Shown: piece after piece, positions 16,682 through 26,418 of the stretch
How the letters are laid out: every line of letters begins with the position of its first letter
How positions within the stretch are numbered: the first letter of the stretch is position 1
Assembly (NCBI GenBank): GCA_024636505.1
Contig: JAGXGY010000042.1
Span: forward strand, 62,001-126,000
Reading direction: 5' to 3'
From: Methylobacter sp.
Lineage (GTDB): Bacteria > Pseudomonadota > Gammaproteobacteria > Methylococcales > Methylomonadaceae
DNA length: 64,000 nucleotides
Notes under the pieces: model-generated
Told to the model about the DNA's origin: nothing
What the model saw: the letters and a program-made list of their open reading frames with translations, nothing else
The model's database searches: none
Translations under genes and position numbers: made by a program

Positions 16682-17373
16682 AAGACTTTATTTATAACTG
16701 CCCGGCTTTTAAGCTGTCTGCCCTGCAAATAACCGTCAATGACCTTTCTCATCAGTGTTTTTGCTTCGCTTAATACCTGCGGATCGGTCAATTCTCCGGA
16801 ACTGAGCGCCTGAAAAGTTCGGCCTGAAAACAGCCCTGCGGCAATCTCGGTCGGCCCCTGCCCTACATTGAAATCGTATCTCTTTAATGCTTCGACCGGA
16901 TTATTATGGTCATCATAATTTAACTGCAAGCCGTAGCCCGAACACTCAAGCAACCTGAGCTCAAACAGACGCAATGCCGCTTCGATTCTGGAACCGTCCG
17001 CCAAACCCGATAAACATTGATTGTAATGGTCAAATACTTCGGGGTGAGGATCGTATTTATGCAAAAAACAAGCAACCAATTCATTGATATAAAAACCGCA
17101 ATACAGCGCCAGCCCTTTTAGCTCATAAAACGGATCACGGCGCTCGGCATTACTCAGCGTTTTCAACTCTGCCTTACCAAAAAAAGAAATCGTTAATGGA
17201 ATAAAGGGTTGCAGCAATCCTGCTGTTTTGGATCTGGTTTTTCTTACACCTTTAGCCAGCAGGGAAACCCGGCCAAAATCCCGGGTTAACGCATCAATAA
17301 TCAGACTGGTTTCCCGGTATTTACGCTGTTGCAAGATAAATGCAGGTTGTAAATAAACTGCGGCTTCAGTCAT
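16666..17373 (-). CDS. recO: DNA repair protein RecO
   Basis: 235 residues, normal. The N-terminal OB-fold region reads AFILQQRKYRETSLIIDALT, followed by LLAKGVRKTRSKTAGLLQPF, typical of RecO. It loads RecA onto SSB-coated ssDNA together with RecR in gap repair. The start overlaps the end of era by 8 bp, so the two are coupled. Its C-terminal ATAQ and stop codon are encoded by the right arm of a palindromic repeat (copy A), so the original C-terminus was probably altered by that insertion. Confidence 0.92.
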   Translation of the reverse strand: MTEAAVYLQPAFILQQRKYRETSLIIDALTRDFGRVSLLAKGVRKTRSKTAGLLQPFIPLTISFFGKAELKTLSNAERRDPFYELKGLALYCGFYINELVACFLHKYDPHPEVFDHYNQCLSGLADGSRIEAALRLFELRLLECSGYGLQLNYDDHNNPVEALKRYDFNVGQGPTEIAAGLFSGRTFQALSSGELTDPQVLSEAKTLMRKVIDGYLQGRQLKSRAVINKVFATAQ

Positions 17374-18247
17374 TAAAGCCTAAGCTTTGCAAGGCACGCT
17401 CACTATCCGACCAGCCTTTTTTAACTTTAACCCAAAGCTGCAAATAAACCTTCTGGCCGATCAGCTTTTCTATATCAAGCCTAGCATCGGTACCGACTTT
17501 TTTCAGCATCTCGCCATCCTTGCCAATCACGATGTTCTTTTGAGTCAAGCGCTCCACCCAGATAATGGCATATATTTTGGTGATGCCGGGTTTTTCCTCG
17601 TAGCGTTCAATCTCTACCGTCAGCGCATACGGTAGTTCATCGCCTAAGCGCCGGGTCAGCTTTTCTCTGACAATTTCAGCGGCTAAGAACCGCTCGGATC
17701 GATCGGTAACCTGATCCTCGGGATAGATCAAATCCCGTTCAGGCAACAGCGCCATGATCAAATGTTCCAATTGATCAAGATTAGTTCTTTTTAACGCGGA
17801 AATAGGCACCAAATGCTTGAACGGAAAACGATGCTGGGCGTCGTTAAAGAACGTCAAAATAGCTTCTTTGTCAGCTACCTTATCGATCTTGTTGACCGCG
17901 AGAATAACCGGCAAACCGGCTTGCTCCAATTTTTGAAAGATAATCTCGTCATATTCATGCCAGGACAAACCGTCAATCAGCCAGACAATCACATCGACAC
18001 CCAACAAGGTTGTCTCTGCGGTCCGGTTCAAATAACGGTTCAACGCCCGTTTTTCGCTGTTATGCATGCCCGGCGTATCCATATAAATCGCCTGCCCTGC
18101 GTCAGTGGTATTAATGCCGAGAATTCGATGCCGGGTTGTTTGCGGTTTACGCGAAGTAATGCTAATTTTTTGCTTCAACAAATGATTCATCAATGTTGAT
18201 TTGCCGACATTGGGGCGCCCAATCAGGGCTACGAAACCGCAATTCAT
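17366..18247 (-). CDS. era: GTPase Era
   Basis: 293 residues. G1 GRPNVGKST, G2 region TTRHR, G3 DTPG, G4 NKID and a C-terminal KH domain (VIGKDGEMLKKVGTDAR) are all in place. Era binds 16S rRNA near its 3' end during 30S maturation. It overlaps rnc by 4 bp upstream and recO by 8 bp downstream, the usual gammaproteobacterial arrangement. Confidence 0.97.
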   Translation of the reverse strand: MNCGFVALIGRPNVGKSTLMNHLLKQKISITSRKPQTTRHRILGINTTDAGQAIYMDTPGMHNSEKRALNRYLNRTAETTLLGVDVIVWLIDGLSWHEYDEIIFQKLEQAGLPVILAVNKIDKVADKEAILTFFNDAQHRFPFKHLVPISALKRTNLDQLEHLIMALLPERDLIYPEDQVTDRSERFLAAEIVREKLTRRLGDELPYALTVEIERYEEKPGITKIYAIIWVERLTQKNIVIGKDGEMLKKVGTDARLDIEKLIGQKVYLQLWVKVKKGWSDSERALQSLGFND

Positions 18248-18927
18248 TTACTGTCCTTATTTAATAATTCAAGCATAAGCTCTGCCGCCGACTGCTCGGC
18301 TTTTTTTCTGGAATTGCCCACGCCAATACAAGACTCTACAGTTAACGGCGTGGTACATTTAACTTTAAACATTTGCTCATGAGCAAGTCCGGACATGGTC
18401 ATGAGAGTATAATCCGGCAACTCGATTTTTCTGGATTGCATTAACTCCTGTAATTGCGTTTTGGGATCTTTCTGCCAGTTATCCAACGATAAATTCTTTA
18501 ACTTTTCTGCAAATAATTGCAAGATCCATTGCTGACACACATCCATACCCTGATCGTTGTACAGCGCACCTATAATAGCTTCCACTGCATCAGACAAAAT
18601 GGAATCGCGGCGAAAACCACCGCTTTTCAATTCCCCTGATCCCAGCAATAAATAATCCCCTAAATGATGCTTTCTAGCCAATTCCGCCAACGAACTCTGA
18701 TTAACCAGACTTGCTCTTAATCGACTTAAAACACCTTCACTGGCACTGGGAAACAGCTCATATAATTTCTGAGCAACAACAAAACCTAAAATCGAATCAC
18801 CCAAAAATTCCAAGCGTTCGTTATTGTTAGAACCTGCACTTCGATGGGTTATCGCCACGGTAAAGAGCTGAGGATCATTAAATACCAGACCCAGCTTTTT
18901 ACATAACACTTCGGGCTTTTTTATCAC
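18244..18927 (-). CDS. rnc: Ribonuclease III
   Basis: 227 residues. The catalytic signature NERLEFLGDSILG and the second metal-binding region SDAVEAIIGALYNDQG are intact, followed by a C-terminal double-stranded RNA-binding domain (GVGNSRKKAEQSAAELML). It processes rRNA precursors and cleaves double-stranded RNA. Coupled by ATGA overlaps to era (18244-18247) and to the DUF4845 gene (18924-18927). Confidence 0.97.
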   Translation of the reverse strand: MIKKPEVLCKKLGLVFNDPQLFTVAITHRSAGSNNNERLEFLGDSILGFVVAQKLYELFPSASEGVLSRLRASLVNQSSLAELARKHHLGDYLLLGSGELKSGGFRRDSILSDAVEAIIGALYNDQGMDVCQQWILQLFAEKLKNLSLDNWQKDPKTQLQELMQSRKIELPDYTLMTMSGLAHEQMFKVKCTTPLTVESCIGVGNSRKKAEQSAAELMLELLNKDSK

Positions 18928-19301
18928 TTCTGACCAGCCTCGAAAGAATCATGAAACTCGGCTAATAAACTCAGATTATCAATCAATTTCACGACAGTCT
19001 CATACTCGATATCCACTTTCACATAATTGCCATGCTTGATAACCTTAATATCATCCTTAGTGACATCGTAGACATAATTGATGTTAAAGCGCTTCGTTAA
19101 ACTATCCCTGATTTCAAACTCGCTTTTTGTTTGGATATCAGGCGTTGCTTTTAAGGCCTCCAGAGCACTCTTTACCTTGCCATGATCCAGGTAAATCGGA
19201 ACCACCTTAAGTGTCAATAAGACAAAGAATCCGATGAGACCCAGAAGGAAAACAATCGAAATCAAGGTTAAACCGTGCTGATTTTTAGGTGATAAATTCA
19301 T
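18924..19301 (-). CDS. DUF4845 protein (pilin-like N-terminus)
   Basis: 125 residues. A short basic N-terminus precedes a single hydrophobic helix (LTLISIVFLLGLIGFFVLLTLKVVPIY), resembling a pseudopilin leader region, then a soluble domain with the conserved LKATPDIQTKSEFEIRDSL pattern. DUF4845 proteins sit almost always between lepB and rnc in gammaproteobacteria, and their role is unknown. It overlaps rnc by 4 bp. Repeat copy B separates it from lepB. Confidence 0.88.
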   Translation of the reverse strand: MNLSPKNQHGLTLISIVFLLGLIGFFVLLTLKVVPIYLDHGKVKSALEALKATPDIQTKSEFEIRDSLTKRFNINYVYDVTKDDIKVIKHGNYVKVDIEYETVVKLIDNLSLLAEFHDSFEAGQK

Positions 19302-19329
19302 TTTTTCTCCAGATGATTGATTAAATAAA

Positions 19330-19517
19330 CGTAACTACTCAGTAGTTAGAAAAATGGAACACAGATAACGCTGATCATTAAGATCAAATAAGATTTTTTC
19401 GAGTTATCCACGTTTATCATATTTATCAGTGTCGCCTACAGGGATGTAGGCGCTTAGCGTGACCAGGAGGGGAAGCTGCATCTGCGTTCTATTATTATAT
19501 TGATGGCTGAGTAGTTA
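19330..19517. repeat. Dispersed palindromic element, copy B
   Basis: Bounded by AACTACTCAGTAGTT on the left and GCTGAGTAGTTAC on the right, with GGAACACAGATAACGCTGAT and ATCTGCGTTCTATT as inner arms. A nested hairpin module (GTCGCCTACAGGGATGTAGG plus CTTAGCGTGAC) lies near the right arm and reappears in copy E in the opposite orientation. It occupies the lepB to DUF4845 gap. Confidence 0.78.
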
Positions 19518-19540
19518 CAAATAAACAACTATAACGCAGG

Positions 19541-20317
19541 TTATTTTAACACCGTGCCAATACGATCAAAGCCCACACCTTTATGCTGCCAATCCCAGCT
19601 CATCCAGATAAAAAAAGCTTTTCCAACCAGGTTTTCTTCAGGAACCGTGCCCCAGTAACGGCTATCGTTACTGTTATCGCGGTTATCACCCATCACAAAA
19701 TAATTTCCTTTCGGCACCACATAAACGCCTTCGGCTGAAGCTGCGCCGTTTCTGATCAGAATACCGTGTTCAACACCGGTCAAATCCTCTAACAGATACG
19801 CATTACCGGTCATATCTTCACCTTGACCCACACCCTGATAACGCCCCAAAGACACTTGGTTGACAGGTTGTCCATTGATATGCAGTTTTTTATCGTAATA
19901 GGCAATCCGATCGCCCGGCAGACCAATTACACGCTTGATATAATCGACAGCCGGATTTTTAGGATACCGAAAAACGACGATATCCCCACGCTTGGGCTGA
20001 TTCATTTCAATGATTTTGGTATTTAAAACCGGTAAGCGTATTCCGTAAGTAAATTTATTCACCAAAATAAAATCACCTATCAGTAAAGTCGGCATCATTG
20101 ATGCTGAAGGTATGCGAAACGGTTCAGCTATAAATGAGCGCAGCACTAACACAATCAGCACAACCGGAAAAAAAGAACGCGCGTACTCTACCAGCACCGG
20201 TTCGTTTTCCTCATCAAAAGCGGCTCCCGTTGCTTTAAGAATCAGCAAATACCCACCCCAAATAACACCAGTAACCAGCGTGGCGACGGCGAGAAAAAAG
20301 GAAAAATCGTAGTCCAT
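19541..20317 (-). CDS. lepB: Signal peptidase I
   Basis: 258 residues. An N-terminal membrane segment is followed by the catalytic domain: serine in FRIPSASMMPTL, lysine in DYIKRVIGLPGDRI, and the conserved GDNRDNSNDSRYWG. It removes signal peptides at the periplasmic face of the inner membrane. It is shorter than E. coli LepB (324 aa) but of the usual length for related gammaproteobacteria. It lies downstream of lepA on the same strand, with a heptamer-rich gap between. Confidence 0.95.
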   Translation of the reverse strand: MDYDFSFFLAVATLVTGVIWGGYLLILKATGAAFDEENEPVLVEYARSFFPVVLIVLVLRSFIAEPFRIPSASMMPTLLIGDFILVNKFTYGIRLPVLNTKIIEMNQPKRGDIVVFRYPKNPAVDYIKRVIGLPGDRIAYYDKKLHINGQPVNQVSLGRYQGVGQGEDMTGNAYLLEDLTGVEHGILIRNGAASAEGVYVVPKGNYFVMGDNRDNSNDSRYWGTVPEENLVGKAFFIWMSWDWQHKGVGFDRIGTVLK

Positions 20318-20344
20318 ATTTATATACTTCAGATGAAAGGTTTA

Positions 20345-20420
20345 AAGCGAAGGGCTAAAAAGGCGAAAGGCGAAAGGCAATGTCATTGAAGCTTGATTTT
20401 GCCTTGCACCTTTTGCCTTT
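20345..20420. repeat. GGCGAAA-type heptamer tract in the lepA-lepB gap
   Basis: GGCGAAAGGCGAAAGGC on one side and the inverse-type GCCTTGCACCTTTTGCC on the other form an imperfect inverted pair, related to the CTTTCRC tracts before pyrF and ntrB. Confidence 0.5.
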
Positions 20421-20431
20421 AACCCGATCTT

Positions 20432-22231
20432 TTATTCTTTATTAAGCTGCAAAACGGCCAAAAATGCCTCTTGAGGAATTTCAATATTGCCGACCTGTTT
20501 CATGCGTTTTTTACCGGCTTTTTGTTTTTCCAGCAGTTTTTTCTTACGACTAATATCGCCGCCGTAACATTTAGCAATCACGTTTTTACGCATCGCTTTA
20601 ACGGTGGAACGGGCGATAACCTTGGAACCAATCGCCGCCTGTATCGCAACCTCATACATTTGCCGGGGAATCAGCTCTTTCATTTTTTCGACCAGATCCC
20701 GTCCCCGGTTGTTGCTTAAGTCGCGATGTACGATGATAGATAAGGCATCCACTTTCTCAGCATTGATCAACACATCCAGCTTGACCAATTCGGCCGGCTG
20801 AAAACGCAGAAACTCGTAATCAAATGAGGCAAAGCCCCGACTCACCGACTTTAAACGATCGAAGAAATCCAGCACCACTTCGCTCAGCGGCATCTCATAA
20901 TGCAGCGATACCTGTCTGCCTGCGTACTGCATGTCTTTCTGCACGCCGCGCTTTTCGATGCACAAGGTGATGACGCCGCCCAGATAAGCTTGGGGAACCA
21001 GAATATTGGCGCGAATAATAGGCTCCCTGATTTCCTTGATGGTGCCCATATCCGGCAGTTTGGCCGGATTATCGATCATCAAAATTTGATCGTTATGGGT
21101 AATGACTTCATAGACAACCGTAGGCGCTGTGGTAATCAGATCAACATCGTATTCCCTTTCCAAGCGCTCCTGCACAATCTCCATGTGCAACATGCCAAGA
21201 AAACCGCAGCGAAAACCGAAACCCAATGCCTGCGATGTTTCCGGCTCAAAGTGCAAGGATGCATCATTGAGATTTAATTTTTTCAGCGCTTCGCGCAAAT
21301 CTTCGTAATGATCCGAAGTCACCGGATACAAACCGGCAAACACGCGCGGTTGCACTCTTTGAAAGCCGGTGAGCTGTTCGGTAGCCGGATTATCGGTCCA
21401 AGTGATGGTATCGCCGACCGGCGCGCCGAAAATATCTTTAATACCGGCCACGACATAGCCGACTTCGCCGGTGTTTAAAATGTCCTTTTCCAGCCGCTTG
21501 GGCGTAAAAACGCCGACCTTTTCAGCAATAAACGATTTGCCGGTAGACATGATGGTAATTTTTTGCTTTCTGCGAATACTGCCATGCATAATCCTGACCA
21601 GAGACACCACGCCCAGATAACTGTCAAACCAGGAATCGATAATCAACGCCTGTAACGGGCCGTCTATATCGCCTTGCGGCGGCGGAATTTTAAGCACCAG
21701 CTGTTCCAGCACATCGGCAACCCCCAAACCGGTTTTAGCGCTGATCATCAGCGCCTCGTCGGCCGAAATACCGATCACCTCTTCGATTTCGGCCTGCACC
21801 CGTTGGGGTTCGGCAGAAGGCAAGTCGATTTTGTTCAAAACAGGCACCACTTCCAGCCCTTGTTCTATCGCGGTATAGCAATTGGCAACGCTTTGCGCCT
21901 CAACGCCTTGAGCCGCATCGACGACCAGCAACGCGCCTTCGCAAGCTGCTAAAGACCGGGAAACTTCATAAGAAAAATCCACATGTCCCGGGGTATCGAT
22001 GAAATTAAGCTGATAGGTCTCGCCGTCTTTGGCTTTAAAATCGAGAGTGACGCTTTGCGCCTTAATGGTGATACCGCGCTCTTTTTCAATATCCATCGAA
22101 TCAAGCACCTGCGCGGACATTTCCCTGGTACTTAACCCACCGCATAGTTGAATAAAACGATCTGCCAGCGTCGATTTACCATGATCGATATGCGCAATGA
22201 TGGAGAAATTTCTTATATGTTTTAAATCCAC
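20432..22231 (-). CDS. lepA: Elongation factor 4
   Basis: 599 residues, full length. G1 [10 protein letters not shown]3 DTPGHVDF, G4 NKID, then the LepA-specific C-terminal domain ending in [16 protein letters not shown]. It is a ribosomal GTPase that acts on stalled or mistranslocated ribosomes. Upstream of lepB as in E. coli. Confidence 0.97.
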   Translation of the reverse strand: MDLKHIRNFSIIAHIDHGKSTLADRFIQLCGGLSTREMSAQVLDSMDIEKERGITIKAQSVTLDFKAKDGETYQLNFIDTPGHVDFSYEVSRSLAACEGALLVVDAAQGVEAQSVANCYTAIEQGLEVVPVLNKIDLPSAEPQRVQAEIEEVIGISADEALMISAKTGLGVADVLEQLVLKIPPPQGDIDGPLQALIIDSWFDSYLGVVSLVRIMHGSIRRKQKITIMSTGKSFIAEKVGVFTPKRLEKDILNTGEVGYVVAGIKDIFGAPVGDTITWTDNPATEQLTGFQRVQPRVFAGLYPVTSDHYEDLREALKKLNLNDASLHFEPETSQALGFGFRCGFLGMLHMEIVQERLEREYDVDLITTAPTVVYEVITHNDQILMIDNPAKLPDMGTIKEIREPIIRANILVPQAYLGGVITLCIEKRGVQKDMQYAGRQVSLHYEMPLSEVVLDFFDRLKSVSRGFASFDYEFLRFQPAELVKLDVLINAEKVDALSIIVHRDLSNNRGRDLVEKMKELIPRQMYEVAIQAAIGSKVIARSTVKAMRKNVIAKCYGGDISRKKKLLEKQKAGKKRMKQVGNIEIPQEAFLAVLQLNKE

Positions 22232-22378
22232 TGTGTTTCAACTTGTTGTGATAGTGTTGATGGGTTGTGCTAACGGCTGTCGTTATCGTATTTGCATACC
22301 CATGTTAGCTTGTCATTATAACAGATTTAGGCTTAGTGAAGTTTTTGTGCTTTCGCTGATCACCTGTCTACAGGGTCA

Positions 22379-23173
22379 TTAAGGATTGGACGCCGAAGCC
22401 GCCGTCATAGTAAGCCAACTGTATACCCGCTTAACAACTAAGCCTTCATCATGCAGATAGGCATGGCCTTCATCATTAATTTTAATCTGCCGATAAGCCG
22501 TATTTTCTTTTGCCGCCAAGCGCCGGTCTCTGGCGCTACCGGTAACATCCGACACATCTAATGCACCATAAATATCCAGCATAGGCACGTCGATCTTCTT
22601 GATAAAATCTAATGTTTGGCCAGCCTTGTTTTCAGTCTTCGGCACCGGCAAACTAATCGTTACCAGCGACATAATGCCTGCTCTCTGTTCACTTAGCGCA
22701 TAGATTCCCATCAGACCGCCCAAACCATAACCGACCACAGCAATATTTTGTGCGCCACTGTTCTTTGCATAGCTAATTCCAGCTTGAATCCGCGCCGCCG
22801 CCTCGGGAAACAGCGCATAATACTCATCCTTTGCAACACCAGCCTCCCGAAGCGGCATTTGCAGTGCCAGCGTTGACCAATTATGCTCGGGCAAAGAAAC
22901 TCTCAAGCCGTAAATAAGTTGCCGCTGATTGGGATGTCCATCGATATCATGGAGAATAATCACCATGCCATTGCCGTTAATTTTTTCTATTTCCGTATAA
23001 AGACTAAGAAACTTTTTTCCTTTAGCCTCCAACCAGACGACCTTGCCGACAGCCAAGGTCTTATTAAGAGATTCAGCAAAATCGGCTTCCCGCTTTTCAT
23101 CGCCAGCCCAACACAGATTATCCAGAAACTGCGTACTGCAGAGCAGCCAAACAATGACTCTACATAACGTCAT
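22379..23173 (-). CDS. DUF3530 family alpha/beta-hydrolase-like exported protein
   Basis: 264 residues with an N-terminal signal-like segment (VIVWLLCSTQFLDNLCWA). The body has an alpha/beta-hydrolase pattern: VIILHDIDGHPNQ, and at the nucleophile elbow VVGYGLGGLMGIYAL, where the expected G-x-S-x-G serine is replaced by glycine. A late GHAYLH histidine remains. This pattern is typical of the DUF3530 family, whose activity is unknown. It may be a binding rather than hydrolysing protein. Confidence 0.75.
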   Translation of the reverse strand: MTLCRVIVWLLCSTQFLDNLCWAGDEKREADFAESLNKTLAVGKVVWLEAKGKKFLSLYTEIEKINGNGMVIILHDIDGHPNQRQLIYGLRVSLPEHNWSTLALQMPLREAGVAKDEYYALFPEAAARIQAGISYAKNSGAQNIAVVGYGLGGLMGIYALSEQRAGIMSLVTISLPVPKTENKAGQTLDFIKKIDVPMLDIYGALDVSDVTGSARDRRLAAKENTAYRQIKINDEGHAYLHDEGLVVKRVYSWLTMTAASASNP

Positions 23174-23193
23174 TGACGAGGGTAAAAATTTTC

Positions 23194-23523
23194 TTAGCCG
23201 GCAACAAATACAACAACTGCGACAATAACCGCTAAAGCCAGCGCTAACAACATGATGTTTTTCTTGGTAGTCATAAAGCCTGGGGCTTTATCCTCGCGAA
23301 TTTCCACGCCGTCGATATGGGCGTTAACCGCTTTGAACTTTCCCCGGTTATCCCTTGCAACCTGATAATAAATAACATCGCCGGTCACAGGTCGACGACT
23401 CGTACCTTTAAGCGCAGAAATATGGATAAAAACATCTCTTCCGCCATCATCAGGACTGATGAAACCAAACCCCCGGTCCTCTTTCCATGTTTTTAAAACC
23501 CCCTTAATCATTACTTTTGTCAT
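23194..23523 (-). CDS. Cold-shock domain protein with a C-terminal membrane anchor
   Basis: 109 residues. The N-terminal half is a cold-shock domain with both RNP motifs in recognisable form (KEDRGFGFISPD and RDVFIHISAL). It is followed by a short linker and one C-terminal transmembrane helix (IMLLALALAVIVAVVVFVAG). Cold-shock domains bind single-stranded nucleic acids. The anchor would place this one at the inner membrane. It is in line with the DUF3530 gene 20 bp downstream. Confidence 0.85.
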   Translation of the reverse strand: MTKVMIKGVLKTWKEDRGFGFISPDDGGRDVFIHISALKGTSRRPVTGDVIYYQVARDNRGKFKAVNAHIDGVEIREDKAPGFMTTKKNIMLLALALAVIVAVVVFVAG

Positions 23524-23749
23524 AAGAATTTCTTTTTGTTGTTTTTAACCTTATCTACATGCTCGTAGATTAAGGGGCGTTAGCCTTATAGTATCTATGT
23601 TTTACTGCAGTTTTCAGACTGAACAAACAAAACATATTCTGGATTCACGATAAACAGCACCGGTCAATCACTAGAAAATCCGCATACAAAACAGCTGATT
23701 CGGATCAGATCATGCCTGCGTGCATAATCCGATCAAAACCTTATGTCAT

Positions 23750-24121
23750 TTAGATTTTTTTCTTTATGATGACCTTATCATCAATAATCAGTTCGGAAAT
23801 CCCACCCAAAGACGAGTGCAAAGTACATGATGCATTTTTGAATCCGCCTTTTTCTGCATTTTCACCCACCCATCTTAAAGTGAGATAAGTCTCCTTATCA
23901 CTCTCGGTTTCAGAGGTGATATATACCTGCTCTCCTGTTATCTCTTTAATTTTCTCAGGGCATTTTTCATTCGCCATCATTTGCATAGCAACGATGGCTC
24001 TAATTTTTGCTGCGCCTTCCATTTGTTCTATAGTTTGATCCTCTTTACTTGCGCCGACCAAAACAAAACCCATTACAAAAAGGCCTGCAACAGCCATGAT
24101 GATTTTTTGTACTTCAGACAT
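23750..24121 (-). CDS. Hypothetical membrane-anchored protein, 123 aa
   Basis: Not recognised. One N-terminal hydrophobic helix (IIMAVAGLFVMGFVLVGA) without an obvious signal peptidase site, then a soluble part with two cysteines (NEKCPEKIKE and NASCTLHSSLGG) that could form a periplasmic disulfide, and a lysine-rich tail (KVIIKKKI). It stands alone between two same-strand genes, 230 bp from the cold-shock gene. Confidence 0.6.
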   Translation of the reverse strand: MSEVQKIIMAVAGLFVMGFVLVGASKEDQTIEQMEGAAKIRAIVAMQMMANEKCPEKIKEITGEQVYITSETESDKETYLTLRWVGENAEKGGFKNASCTLHSSLGGISELIIDDKVIIKKKI

Positions 24122-24301
24122 ACGTGTACTCCTCGTTGTGATAATCGTTTTTTATTTTACAGGTTGCCCGGAGCATTTACCTTAAAATTCTATGCGACCC
24201 ACTTATCCTTAACAATTTATACCGTACCAATACCAGCCAATTAACTGATGGCACCTATACCTATAAAAAATCATAGTCCACGAAAAATAAACGGGTACAG
24301 A

Positions 24302-24838
24302 TTAAAATTCAATACCCTGCTCAGCCTTAATGCCTTGTTCAAAAGCGTGTTTTATTTTGGTCATTTCGGTTACCGTATCGGCGCAACTGATCACTTCGGG
24401 AGCGGCATTGCGACCGGTCAAAATCAAATGCGTCCATGACGGTTTTTGATCACGAATAAAATCGGCGATTTCCTGGCCGGAAATCCAATTATAGCCGCTG
24501 CAGTAATTAATCTCGTCCAGCAACACCAGATCAAACTCCCCAGACAGAATTTTAGTCTTACTAAACTCCCAAATTTCCCGACTGGTTTTAATATCCTGCT
24601 CAGGATTTTTAGTATCCCAAGTAAAGCCGTCACCCATCGCATGCCATTCAATATTATCAAAACGTTCGGCGGCTTTTTGTTCGCCGGTTTGCCATTGCCC
24701 CTTAATATATTGAATCACACAGACCTTCATACTCCAGCCTGCAGCACGAAAAACCATACCCAGAGCACTGGAGGATTTCCCCTTGCCTGTGCCGGTGTTG
24801 ACTAAAACCAGCCCTCGTCTTCTATCTCTGGATTTCAT
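24302..24838 (-). CDS. cobO: Cob(I)yrinic acid a,c-diamide adenosyltransferase
   Basis: 178 residues, normal length. P-loop TGTGKGKSSSALG, then VIQYIKGQW and the catalytic-region LDEINYCSGYNW match the CobO/BtuR family. It adds the adenosyl group to the corrinoid in vitamin B12 synthesis or salvage. No cobalamin riboswitch was seen in the 280 bp upstream, which holds nothing else recognisable. Confidence 0.93.
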   Translation of the reverse strand: MKSRDRRRGLVLVNTGTGKGKSSSALGMVFRAAGWSMKVCVIQYIKGQWQTGEQKAAERFDNIEWHAMGDGFTWDTKNPEQDIKTSREIWEFSKTKILSGEFDLVLLDEINYCSGYNWISGQEIADFIRDQKPSWTHLILTGRNAAPEVISCADTVTEMTKIKHAFEQGIKAEQGIEF

Positions 24839-25117
24839 AACAGTTATTCCTTAATTCGAGTGTAAATAAGAGTTCGCATGTCTTATGGCGACCGGCATTA
24901 TATCGCCTGAGTCGGCTTCAAAACAAACGACAAGCCTTATTAAGACGCGCCTCGCAACACCTATCTTGACAACCTTCCTTTCCTTTAATATAGCGAATAT
25001 CAAGATATGAAAGCCCCTAATGAATGGAAATTAAATAATTCAATCCTTTGAGCAACGGGCATAACGCGACCAATCGGTCGCCCCTACGATTTATCGGATG
25101 TTCACGTTATGTAGATT

Positions 25118-26041
25118 TCATTCCTCAGCCGGAATAGTCATCATCCCTTCCGCCGCCATCACCGCCGCCCCACCAACCCGAATAGTCAGCGTATATTCGC
25201 CTTTATGATCCATCTCCAAATTCAGCACACTGCGCCGGTTACTTTGCTCGCCGCGATCCACGGTAAACGTATAAGTCCCTTTCTGCATAAAATCGAATGA
25301 GCACAAATACGAAGCAAAGGCGGGCATCGCATTGCCGACCGGCGGATCGTCGTGAATGCCGATTCTCGGCCCCAGCAAGCGGGCGTTAAAATCGGCATCC
25401 GCATACGGCGTTTTTGGGGAAAACAGCAATATTTCCTGGGCGGCAGTTTGCGGGGCAATCGATTGGCTCCAAGCCGCGTAGTTGAATTTCGCAGTCCTGA
25501 CGCTTTCGTAACGCCAAACCGGCACGATCAAGTACGGAACGCCGCAAGACACTAAACGCGCGGAATATTTTTTATGGTCGAACTCCGACGTCTGGAGCGA
25601 TAGGAAGCTCGCCAACTCGTCATCACTGGGCGTAAACCGGTCAATGATCGAACTCACTTTACGGGTGAACTGCACAAAGCTGGGCTTGCCGTCTTCAGCG
25701 GAAATATTGACGTTGACCGGGCCGGTATTTTGTTCGAAAACCATCGGCGTAATCGCATCATTCAACTGAATATCGCCGCAACTCGCCAACACAAAGGCGG
25801 TAGCGATAATCGGGTGTCCGGCAAAATCGATTTCGCTTTGCGGCGAAAAAATCCGCATCACGCGGTTGGTATTTTGTTTATCGGGATGAAATACAAATAC
25901 CGTTTCCGATAGGTTCAATTCCCTGGCGATTAATTGCATTTGCTGTTGGCTTAAGCCCTCGGCATTCGGGAACACGGCTATTTGCGCGCCGCTGAAAATC
26001 TGCTTGGTAAATACATCGGCGATGTAATAGTTATATTTCAT
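25118..26041 (-). CDS. PhzF-family isomerase-like protein
   Basis: 307 residues with the PhzF twofold layout. The catalytic glutamate is in LNLSETVFV, DFAGHPIIATAF matches the conserved G-H-P loop, and a second repeat half contains DDPPVGNAM. The start overlaps nirD by 4 bp (ATGA), so it is in the nirBD transcript. Substrate unknown; the co-transcription with nitrite reductase is unusual. Confidence 0.85.
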   Translation of the reverse strand: MKYNYYIADVFTKQIFSGAQIAVFPNAEGLSQQQMQLIARELNLSETVFVFHPDKQNTNRVMRIFSPQSEIDFAGHPIIATAFVLASCGDIQLNDAITPMVFEQNTGPVNVNISAEDGKPSFVQFTRKVSSIIDRFTPSDDELASFLSLQTSEFDHKKYSARLVSCGVPYLIVPVWRYESVRTAKFNYAAWSQSIAPQTAAQEILLFSPKTPYADADFNARLLGPRIGIHDDPPVGNAMPAFASYLCSFDFMQKGTYTFTVDRGEQSNRRSVLNLEMDHKGEYTLTIRVGGAAVMAAEGMMTIPAEE

Positions 26042-26418
26042 AACGCTGGCTCTCCGTCTTGCGGCAATGATGAAAGGTTGATTTGAACGCTGCCGTTGTC
26101 AATGCGAACGGCATAAACGGGTATTTTCACGGTTTCATCTTCCAGGCAAACGCCGGTTTGCAGGTTGTAATGTTGTTTGTATAAGGGCGATGCAACCACC
26201 GGCTGGCCGCCAATGTCGCCGATTAAACCGCGCGACAAGACATTGGCATTGCCGAACGGGTCATAATTGCCGACAGCGTATATTTTCGCGTCCGGCCCTT
26301 CGGCTCCGCTCAGGACAGGCATCCAGAAAATCGCCACCTGCTCGCCTTCGAGCAAGGCGCAAACGCCGGAATCAGGCTGCAAATCATCAACGCTGCAAAC
26401 ATCTATCCACTTAGCCAT
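26038..26418 (-). CDS. nirD: Nitrite reductase small subunit
   Basis: 126 residues with a Rieske-like fold as in NirD (CALLEGEQVAIFWMP, YAVGNYDPFGNANVLSRG, VCLEDETVKIPVYAVRI). The cysteine-histidine cluster ligands are absent, as is normal for NirD. It partners NirB in reducing nitrite to ammonium. It follows nirB directly and overlaps the PhzF-like gene by 4 bp. Confidence 0.93.
   Translation of the reverse strand: MAKWIDVCSVDDLQPDSGVCALLEGEQVAIFWMPVLSGAEGPDAKIYAVGNYDPFGNANVLSRGLIGDIGGQPVVASPLYKQHYNLQTGVCLEDETVKIPVYAVRIDNGSVQINLSSLPQDGEPAL

Noticed and set aside
24839-25117. Cobalamin riboswitch before cobO
   Set aside because: No B12-box-like sequence or expected fold seen upstream of cobO.
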